64,000 bases of DNA, taken from NCBI RefSeq assembly GCF_000006445.2, contig NC_006049.2, forward strand, positions 1,302,001-1,366,000, written 5' to 3'. A program made the position numbers and the translations under genes. This document shows, piece by piece, positions 57,293 through 64,000 of this stretch. The DNA comes from Debaryomyces hansenii CBS767 (Eukaryota > Ascomycota > Pichiomycetes > Serinales > Debaryomycetaceae). The notes under the pieces were generated by a model that worked only from the letters and a program-made list of their open reading frames with translations, searched no databases and was not told the DNA's origin. The first letter of the stretch is position 1. Each line of letters begins with the position of its first letter.

Positions 57293-58717
57293 CTACGTTC
57301 GCAGTTCATATATCTTGATGCTATAATTTCTTAAAATCATCAATTTCTCATCTTCCAATTTTTTTGCAGTAAGGGATAATTCATTGAACCTTTTAACAAG
57401 TTCATCATTTATTAAGTTCCACCAACCATTATGCCTTGGACACTTTCGTTTATCCTGTATACACATAGAGTTATTAAACAATGAATTTGAATCGATATCA
57501 TCCATATTGTCACGATAAAAACTTATTAGACTATCAATTTGTTCTTTATAATCAGTGTATATATCAGCAGAATTAATGAACTTTTCAAAGGCGTTTTTCG
57601 ACTGCACATCTGTTTGTATTCCTTGATTTAGAGATTTGTCGTAGCAACAAAGGTCAAATTTCTTGGACTTCTTACTTTTAGATTCTTTCGTCGATCTTTT
57701 ACTTTTAAGCGATTCTTCACATTTTTCAACTTGTTCTTCATCTTGATAAGATGCCTGTAACCTTTCATTAATAATCTTAATTTTTTCCTTAATCTTGAGT
57801 AAATAATCACTCTTGAGCTTGCACAAATCAGTAATTGAATTAATTCTATCTAGATTTGAATTTATCTTAGTCAACCTATTTTCAAGATCTCCAGGCAACT
57901 GTGAAATGTCAGATCCATCCTCTTTAAGTGAAGAAATTTCTGGTAATTCAGGGAAATCTGAACCCAATTGAACTAGATTTTTATAGCTATTACCCGATGA
58001 GATACAATAATTAAATATTGATTTAATATCTGTTGGGTTCAAATCATTAATTCCAGTTTTCCTTAATAAATTTTCTTTAATAAAAGTTACACCATGTTCA
58101 TCGCAACAATATTTTGATTTAGAATCAGCTCTAATAGGTTCCCAGCACCAATCTAAACGGCATTTTCTTTTCCATTTTGTACTACTGATTCCTTTCCAGC
58201 GACAGAACTTGCAATAGAATTTGGCTATTAACTTGGAATGATCTTCATTCAACTTCATACATTTGAAGTGAAACCATTCATCACAATTGTCACATGAAAT
58301 CATTAACTCTCCTCCATAGTCTGGCTTTCGACAGATACAGAATAATTCTTCACTGTTGAGATTAAACTTAGGTGCATTAGAAAATTTCTTATATTGTTTG
58401 GCTATTTCTTCGTACGACTCGTCTTCTATTTCCTCTGTTGGATATCTATTAGAAAGCCCAGATGGAGAGCCGCTATAGTCATCTTGTGAATCTTCTTTTT
58501 CAAGTTTATTTTTCTTGAACTCTTTGTTCGAAATTGCTGGTGATGCAGATCGTCTTTTTTTGCCTTGCTCGTTTTCCATATTTCCAGATAAACCTTTATC
58601 CAAGGTTGAAGTAGATGCAGATAGATCCTTCAATTTAGTTTTATTGTCTTCTGGTGGCAGTTTTATATGTTCATGAAGTGAAGTTGACATTTCTTGTACT
58701 TCTGAATAAATATCCAT
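57293..58717 (-). CDS. SPP1: COMPASS (Set1C) PHD-finger subunit Spp1
   Basis: 474 residues (353 in S. cerevisiae). A disordered N-terminus precedes a C4HC3 PHD finger at ~125-173 (Cys127, Cys129, Cys142, Cys145, His150, Cys153, Cys169, Cys172) with the CDNCDEWFHFKC core that reads H3K4me3. Next comes the second Cys cluster of the Spp1/CFP1 family (CRLDWCWEPIRADSKSKYCCDEHG) and a C-terminal coiled coil. Its partner complex methylates H3 Lys4 and, via Spp1, links to meiotic break sites. The extra ~120 residues at the N-terminus are Lys/Ser/Glu-rich. Confidence 0.93.
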   Translation of the reverse strand: MDIYSEVQEMSTSLHEHIKLPPEDNKTKLKDLSASTSTLDKGLSGNMENEQGKKRRSASPAISNKEFKKNKLEKEDSQDDYSGSPSGLSNRYPTEEIEDESYEEIAKQYKKFSNAPKFNLNSEELFCICRKPDYGGELMISCDNCDEWFHFKCMKLNEDHSKLIAKFYCKFCRWKGISSTKWKRKCRLDWCWEPIRADSKSKYCCDEHGVTFIKENLLRKTGINDLNPTDIKSIFNYCISSGNSYKNLVQLGSDFPELPEISSLKEDGSDISQLPGDLENRLTKINSNLDRINSITDLCKLKSDYLLKIKEKIKIINERLQASYQDEEQVEKCEESLKSKRSTKESKSKKSKKFDLCCYDKSLNQGIQTDVQSKNAFEKFINSADIYTDYKEQIDSLISFYRDNMDDIDSNSLFNNSMCIQDKRKCPRHNGWWNLINDELVKRFNELSLTAKKLEDEKLMILRNYSIKIYELRT

Positions 58718-58787
58718 TCAAAATAAAGCATACAAATACATTACAATATACAGGAAAATATTATGAAGAATTATAAAAACTATATAT

Positions 58788-60170
58788 TTAATCTTTCATT
58801 TCAGTGTCCTCATTTTCTAGATTATTAGGAGCACCTGTTTTTGATTTTTCATTATCATTTTCAACTGGGCTAGGTGCTTTTTCAGCGTCTTCTTCTTCTT
58901 CCTCATCCTCATCCTCATCATTTTCTAATTGGATGGTTTTACTCTTCCAAATCTCTATCAAGTTATCATCTCCGCAGGTTGCTGTCAATCCATTAATCTT
59001 AGGGTGAATATCAACCTCATTGATCCTATTTGTGTGACCTCCATGGATAAAAGCTAAACACGGATCCACGTTCTTCGTGTATCTTTTTTTAGAAGCTTCT
59101 GTAGGTTCATTAGTTGGATAAATAAACTCATCAGACAAATAAGATAAATCCCAAGAAATTGCTCTTTTATCCAAGCCCCATGAAATTAATTTATTTGGAT
59201 CGTTATTTTTATTCCACTCAATACCGATTACACTATCGTTATGCCCAAACAATTTACGGAATGGTTCAGATGGATTTCTCAAATCATACAAGGAAACAAC
59301 ATTTTCTTTACCACCCGTTGCAAATAACGTTGGAATTTCAGGATTAAAAGCAAACGAATTTTGAATATGACTGGTTTCTATTCTAATAGCAGGGTTATCT
59401 TGAAATGATGCCCGTAAGTCATGAATCTGATAAGTATAATCATCCGCCACAGAACCAAACAAGGATTTTTCCAGAATATTATGCGATAAGTCATTGATGA
59501 CAGCATTATGAGATTTGAATCGTTGGATTGGTGTAGATGGCTTTGATACATCCCACAAAGCAATTTGGGAGTCATTAGCCCCAGACAAGAATTGGTTTTC
59601 GTCAATCCATTCCAAAGCATAACCCTCTAGTTTATGGTACTTGAAATCAATGGCTTCCTTATTGTTTGATTTCAAGTCATATAAATGAACAACTCCTTCG
59701 TTATCGAATGTTATCACCTTCTCATTATTTGGAGAAATTCGTAACTTATTAATTTCCCCATTATGTTTCCAACTGGATAAAATCCTGAAATTATCCGAGG
59801 AATCAATATTTGACATCGGAATAGGAATACTTTGCGAATTAGGTGAAAACTCAGAAAAGTCTGGTGCAAGAGTACTTGGTAAGCTTAAAGATCCCAATTT
59901 CAAGTAATCTTGAGAATGTTGAGATGTATTGGTACCAAATAGAAACTTAACAGTCACATAATTTTTATTTTCGGAAACTGTATAGTCAGGTAACCATTGT
60001 AAGGATAACGAAGGAAAATCTAAGGCATGTGTATGGATAGTATCGTACAACAACGGTACTGTTTTTTTCCAAATTTTAAATTCTTCGTTTACAATCTTTT
60101 CTTTCAGCTGTTGTTCTTGAACAATTTCAAGTTCTGCTGATGCAAAATCAGCACTTGTATTGACAGTCAT
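58788..60170 (-). CDS. HAT2: RbAp48-family WD40 histone chaperone, Hat2 (or Msi1)
   Basis: 460 residues. The N-terminal histone-binding helix FKIWKKTVPLLYDTIHTHALDFPSLSLQWLPDY is the signature of the RbAp46/48 family, followed by WD40 repeats such as FLSGANDSQIALWDVS, TGGKENVVSLYDLRN and LISWGLDKRAISWDLS. The last repeat (HTNRINEVDIHP..TATCGDDNLIEIWKS) is closer to Hat2 than to Msi1 as I recall them. Hat2 pairs with Hat1 to acetylate new histone H4; Msi1 is the CAF-1 subunit. The C-terminus carries an acidic run (DEDEDEEEEED). Confidence 0.72.
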   Translation of the reverse strand: MTVNTSADFASAELEIVQEQQLKEKIVNEEFKIWKKTVPLLYDTIHTHALDFPSLSLQWLPDYTVSENKNYVTVKFLFGTNTSQHSQDYLKLGSLSLPSTLAPDFSEFSPNSQSIPIPMSNIDSSDNFRILSSWKHNGEINKLRISPNNEKVITFDNEGVVHLYDLKSNNKEAIDFKYHKLEGYALEWIDENQFLSGANDSQIALWDVSKPSTPIQRFKSHNAVINDLSHNILEKSLFGSVADDYTYQIHDLRASFQDNPAIRIETSHIQNSFAFNPEIPTLFATGGKENVVSLYDLRNPSEPFRKLFGHNDSVIGIEWNKNNDPNKLISWGLDKRAISWDLSYLSDEFIYPTNEPTEASKKRYTKNVDPCLAFIHGGHTNRINEVDIHPKINGLTATCGDDNLIEIWKSKTIQLENDEDEDEEEEEDAEKAPSPVENDNEKSKTGAPNNLENEDTEMKD

Positions 60171-60404
60171 GTTTGATTAATATAATTCTTGAATACTATC
60201 TTTATCAGTATTTTAAAAATTCAACTTGAGATAGATTAAGGCTCGTGTTAGAATTTACGCACAATAACGAATGTAAATAAGGAACCGTATATTTGAGTAT
60301 ACTTAATTAAAATTTACAATATACATTATATATGACGATAAAAAGCTATGGCTACTCAAATATACAGTGTCAACGGTGTTTGTATCTATCTGGGCGTTGG
60401 ATAA

Positions 60405-60857
60405 TTAGATAACACCTCCAAAGTCTTCAGTTTCATGGTCCTCACTTTCGTCAAAGTACAGGCTAAACTTAAAGACAGTACCATAAATTAAGCTTCCACC
60501 TATTATTGTCAATATCATAGCAACCCTTGTTAATATATGAGAATGATGTAATAATACAGGTAGATAGAACCCTGTAACTACTAAAAATGCAGATGTAAAT
60601 TGACCAAATTCTTTTAAAATGCTTCCTCGAGAGGACGACACAGGATCAAAGCTGAAATCATAATCACTAGAATCAGATATGGCTTTCGTTATAGCAACGG
60701 GTAAATGTGCAATGGCAAATATTATACCATTGATAATGGGGAACCAATTGCCATATATTCCTGCTAAAACGACTAAGAGGAATCCCATAGATAAAACAAC
60801 TGATAATCCTATGATTTTATTCAACGGGTTATCTTTGGATGATGTAGTCGAATTCAT
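60405..60857 (-). CDS. VPS55: Endosomal protein Vps55
   Basis: 150 residues (140 in S. cerevisiae) with four membrane spans. LEPROT/OB-RGRP family protein that works with Vps68 in late endosome to vacuole transport. Conserved features: the opening LNKIIGLSVVLSMGFLLVVLAG, the NWFPIINGIIFAIAHLP loop, FGQFTSAFLVVTGFYLPVLLHH, and the closing IIGGSLIYGTVFKF span with an acidic tail (DESEDHETEDFGG). Confidence 0.92.
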   Translation of the reverse strand: MNSTTSSKDNPLNKIIGLSVVLSMGFLLVVLAGIYGNWFPIINGIIFAIAHLPVAITKAISDSSDYDFSFDPVSSSRGSILKEFGQFTSAFLVVTGFYLPVLLHHSHILTRVAMILTIIGGSLIYGTVFKFSLYFDESEDHETEDFGGVI

Positions 60858-61050
60858 CTTCTATGTATGTTTGTTTAGCAATTTATTAAAGTTAGATCTA
60901 TGATTAGATTGTTTTCTACGGATTGTTCATATGTACAAACTAAGGGAGTACCGTTAGGTTGACGATAAGTCCTGTATATAAACACACTCTCTCAGCATAG
61001 AAATATTACAGTATTCTGTTCTTAATCCAACACACATCCAAACTAAGAGT

Positions 61051-61605
61051 ATGACTTCAAGATTAGAATCATACGGGGAACTTTTAAACCCTACTATAGT
61101 GAAAGAAGCTAAGGTTTTGGGGAAGGGGGGAATTACTCTGCCTGCAGGTTTTAGTACTGATTCAATTACGCTGCAACGTAATAAACCAAATGCTACAGTC
61201 CGCACAAACAAGAAACCAGACCTTGAACGATTGGAAGAATTGAAAGTAAAGAAGGCATGGGAAATAGCATTGGGTCCTGCTAAGACTATACCTATGAATT
61301 TGATCATGAGTTATATGACTGGTAACTCTTTACAGATTATTCCTATTATGATGACATTGATGTTGTTCTGGAATCCTTTGAAAGCTATATTTACTGAAAC
61401 GAACGCAAATTTCAAGAACTTGGAAACAAAGAAGAATTCTAGTGATATATTCTTGACAAGGGCAGTTTTTGTGATATGTCAAATGGCATGTATGGCAGTT
61501 GGTATATGGAAATTGTACAATATGGGTTTAATCCCTAATAGTGAGGGCGATTGGTTGGCCTGGAAAGAGGCAATCCAATACAAGGAAAGAGTTTACCTTA
61601 TTTAA
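61051..61605 (+). CDS. EMC4: ER membrane protein complex subunit Emc4
   Basis: 184 residues. The segment LKVKKAWEIALGPAKTIPMNLIMSYMTGNSLQIIPIMM is the signature of Emc4 (DUF1077). Two hydrophobic stretches follow (QIIPIMMTLMLFWNPL, FVICQMACMAVGIWKLYNMGL), and the C-terminus ends DWLAWKEAIQ as in the family. EMC inserts tail-anchored and multi-span proteins in the ER. It overlaps no neighbour and converges with TAN1 (63 bp). Confidence 0.94.
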   Translation: MTSRLESYGELLNPTIVKEAKVLGKGGITLPAGFSTDSITLQRNKPNATVRTNKKPDLERLEELKVKKAWEIALGPAKTIPMNLIMSYMTGNSLQIIPIMMTLMLFWNPLKAIFTETNANFKNLETKKNSSDIFLTRAVFVICQMACMAVGIWKLYNMGLIPNSEGDWLAWKEAIQYKERVYLI

Positions 61606-61668
61606 ATCGGGTGTATATATATCTATTTGCAGAATATATGTTAATTTCTATTTCAGTAGGGACGTATT

Positions 61669-62562
61669 TCATTCCCTTTTCAAATCTTCATCTTGTTCGA
61701 CTTCTTTTTTCTTGTTGAGATTAGTTGCGTTATCGAAAGTCTGGGTAGCTTCTGATTCTTCAACGTTGTCTTTCGATTCATTATCAACAGCTTTTTCGAA
61801 TATTTGTTGCAAGTTAAATCTTTCTAATCTATCATAATTATTTACCACACTCATACCAATATTGCTTTTATAACATTCCACCATTATTAATTTATCATAA
61901 TTCTTCAAATCTACTGAATGCCCATGATCCCTGCCTACACATTCAGCAATAGCTTTGATAATGTCAGGCTTTTGTAAGGTATTGAAGTTACGCTTTGAAA
62001 CCTGGATTGCAAATTTATACGGCTTCTGATTAGTTTCGTTGTGAAAATGCGGACCCAATACTCTTTGTGCCAACTTTTTAATCTCTTCCATTGTTGGTGT
62101 AACCGAAAAAGTTATTGGTGACAATTTTTGAGTATATCTTGTCGTCTTAACCTTGGACTGAGAAAATTCTTCACAGAGCTTTTCAACAAATGTTGCTGGT
62201 TCAATTGGTCTTCTAGTCTTAATGAAGACAAGGCATTCGCATCCTAGATCAATTGGTTTAAGGATTTCTTTTTTAGTCCCTTTGGTTTCTTGCATATCAT
62301 TCAATTCTTTTTGAATCTTTTCTTCTATTGAAAGCTCCTTCTCATTTTGTTCCGTTTCAGAATCTTCATTTAGTTCATCCAAATTAAAATACTCTTCAGC
62401 TTTATCTGAAAATAAATTTAATAATTCCTTTCGGCATTGCTGTTCTTTACCTCTATTACATGTAGCATATATCCCACTAGTGCTTGGATCAATAAACCCG
62501 CTAGTTCTGAATTTCTTATTCTTATTCCCGCCTTTTGAATTGTTTGCCTTTCTTTTGCCCAT
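61669..62562 (-). CDS. TAN1: tRNA acetylation protein Tan1 (THUMP domain)
   Basis: 297 residues (289 in S. cerevisiae). Tan1 is needed with Kre33 for N4-acetylcytidine at position 12 of tRNA-Ser and tRNA-Leu. The opening GFIDPSTSGIYATCNRGKEQQCRKELLNLF is characteristic. A charged insert (~60-100) follows, then the THUMP domain (~130-245) with KTRRPIEPATFVEKL, KLSPITFS, YKFAIQVSKRNFNTLQKPDIIKAIAECVG and YDKLIMVECYKSNIGMSVV. The gene is divergent from the F-box gene. Confidence 0.94.
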   Translation of the reverse strand: MGKRKANNSKGGNKNKKFRTSGFIDPSTSGIYATCNRGKEQQCRKELLNLFSDKAEEYFNLDELNEDSETEQNEKELSIEEKIQKELNDMQETKGTKKEILKPIDLGCECLVFIKTRRPIEPATFVEKLCEEFSQSKVKTTRYTQKLSPITFSVTPTMEEIKKLAQRVLGPHFHNETNQKPYKFAIQVSKRNFNTLQKPDIIKAIAECVGRDHGHSVDLKNYDKLIMVECYKSNIGMSVVNNYDRLERFNLQQIFEKAVDNESKDNVEESEATQTFDNATNLNKKKEVEQDEDLKRE

Positions 62563-62714
62563 GTTCTATATGCTGTAATTTCCAAGCTTTATAAATTAGA
62601 GATTAATTTTTTTTTTGAGAAAGCATCAATTCTCAGTCGAATGTTTTTATCAACATTGGAATTAAATGAATACAGACAGATTTTTAATTGGCAATAAGTT
62701 AAATATGAAATATA

Positions 62715-64000
62715 ATGAAGATTGATAAATTACCAGTTGATATATGGCACAATATTATAAAGATAGGAGTAAGGGATTTACAAATCTTAACTCTCACAGA
62801 CATTTTGAGCTTATCTGAGGTAAATAGACTTCTTCACAATGCATTGCATGATAATATTATCTGGTATGATATTTTTCGTTGGTATTATTTTGATCTTATT
62901 ACCCAGTATAATGTTAATGAAGTCCAAAGCCTGGAGATATATCAGAGAACAATAGTCTATTCTTCAGATATACGATATTTTGAAAAAACCATGATGTTCT
63001 ACCACAAGGATATAAAATTCAGATTTTATATGGAAAAATACAGACCCAGAGAACAAGTTTACAATATTTCCTTTTTTTTAGACAATTTCAGTGACATGGA
63101 TTATATTCCGATAATCAAGAATTACGAAAACGATCGAAGAAAATGTGATTATGATGATTTGGCTTTCGATATCACTAGAAGGTCTCTTGCCTGTAATTTG
63201 TTGAATACTTATAATTTTAAGCTTGGTATAAGATATTTTAATAAGTTGATTAAGGAAGATATTAGAAAATCTCCTTCGGCTCCTGGAGCGTTTGAATGGT
63301 TTTGGTACAAAATGAATAGCTTCGACAAAGCCTTTTCAGATATGATTTTTTCTCGGCAGCTGAAATTGACAGAGGTTTATGCGTTATTATACAAAGAGGT
63401 TTATTTAGAAATCTTACAACATAGATCATGGGGAGATAAAGTAAAATTTTTTCAGAATGACGAATCATCAAAAGGGACAATTATATTTCAGGACAACAAG
63501 ACATTTGGAAAGCTAATGTGGCATATTCTTAGATTAATTTTATCTAAGTTTGGCCGTAAATGTAAATTTTATTCATCCCAGGAATATTATGAATACATGG
63601 ACACGTATTGCTTAGAAGATTTCAGTATCTTGAGAATTTATAATGAAGATTTTAAGGGACATCATATCTTACTTTACTCTATTCTCATGAAAATACTTGA
63701 CGAATTCTTATTATCGAAGTACAACTTCAAAATTGGCACTCAGAATTCTAGTGAAAATATATCCATCAATTTTAGTAACACGTTTCTCATGATTAAAAAT
63801 CATTATTTTCTTATACCTAGGGATGCTAATAATTCGTACGTAGTTGATCACTACACGTCGAAACAAGTTATTCAATACTTACGAGCAGAATTCAATTTAT
63901 CGACCCTTGCACAAATCTCTAATTATCTAAAACCGCTATCATTAAAGGATATGTTAGTATATTTCATGAATTTAGATACAAAATGTGGCGTAAAACCGTC
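62715..64000 (+). CDS. F-box protein (3'-truncated by window edge)
   Basis: Open from the ATG at 62715 to the last base, 428 codons with no stop. The N-terminus has an F-box-like pattern (IDKLPVDIWHNIIKIG, ILSLSEVNRLLHNALHDNIIWYDIFRWYYF). Downstream, the region ~155-420 is helical and contains EWFWYKMNSFDKAFSD, KLTEVYALLYKEVYLEIL, and YFLIPRDANNSYVVDHYTSKQVIQYL, which recalls the transglutaminase-like (SirB1) region of FBXO21-type proteins. F-box proteins select substrates for SCF ubiquitin ligases. The F-box is moderate, the FBXO21 link tentative. The start is preceded by another ATG at 62705 that hits a stop after six codons. Confidence 0.65.
   Translation, partial: MKIDKLPVDIWHNIIKIGVRDLQILTLTDILSLSEVNRLLHNALHDNIIWYDIFRWYYFDLITQYNVNEVQSLEIYQRTIVYSSDIRYFEKTMMFYHKDIKFRFYMEKYRPREQVYNISFFLDNFSDMDYIPIIKNYENDRRKCDYDDLAFDITRRSLACNLLNTYNFKLGIRYFNKLIKEDIRKSPSAPGAFEWFWYKMNSFDKAFSDMIFSRQLKLTEVYALLYKEVYLEILQHRSWGDKVKFFQNDESSKGTIIFQDNKTFGKLMWHILRLILSKFGRKCKFYSSQEYYEYMDTYCLEDFSILRIYNEDFKGHHILLYSILMKILDEFLLSKYNFKIGTQNSSENISINFSNTFLMIKNHYFLIPRDANNSYVVDHYTSKQVIQYLRAEFNLSTLAQISNYLKPLSLKDMLVYFMNLDTKCGVKP

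Overview
This 64-kb window is a nuclear chromosome segment of an AT-rich budding yeast (Saccharomycotina). Genes are packed on both strands, most have recognisable Saccharomyces cerevisiae counterparts, and the introns carry yeast-type GTATGT donors and TACTAAC branch sites. In-frame CTG codons look scarce. In one internally repeated gene (6005-6886) a CTG aligns with a serine codon in sister repeats. Both facts suggest the CUG-Ser clade (Debaryomyces-like), but this is inference, not proof.

Layout. 1-6900: the 3' part of GLT1, a 1.6-kb intergenic stretch, the intron-containing GPI cell-wall gene ECM33, and a secreted fasciclin-like protein preceded by five Lys-Arg-bounded peptide repeats. 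7000-20100: GGA2, CNL1, a DUF4112 protein, COQ4, a FAR9/FAR10-like FHA protein, SPC19, LIP2, a PXA-domain protein, a CSN7-like PCI protein, SDH4 and MGR3. 20200-38600: ERF2, SCC2, a SAS4-like gene, CDC1, SEC10, RPS31 (ubiquitin fusion), PLP1, two small unrecognised coiled-coil genes, UPS2 and a domesticated pogo/CENP-B-type transposase (PDC2-like). 39200-51430: MNN4-like, MAS1, NGG1, RSM24, a SRAP/HMCES protein, MGS1 and OGG1. 51590-54900: a tRNA-Gly(UCC), a 100-N assembly gap, then a very AT-rich tract with a multiply broken gene resembling linear-plasmid/virus-like-element genes. 54925-64000: an unrecognised gene, a YjbQ-family enzyme, SPP1, a HAT2/MSI1-type WD40 protein, VPS55, EMC4, TAN1 and a truncated F-box gene.

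Five genes are split by introns that hide their true N-termini or join two reading frames: ECM33, GGA2, the DUF4112 gene, PLP1 (AAG acceptor) and the SRAP gene, where a 27-nt first exon supplies the catalytic Cys2. Functionally the window is ordinary housekeeping: mitochondrial biogenesis, vesicle traffic, chromatin, cohesion/kinetochore and DNA repair. No operon-like logic applies, but MGS1 and OGG1 share a divergent promoter with an MCB box. The regions most worth a second look are the Kex2-repeat/fasciclin gene and the plasmid-like remnant beside the assembly gap.
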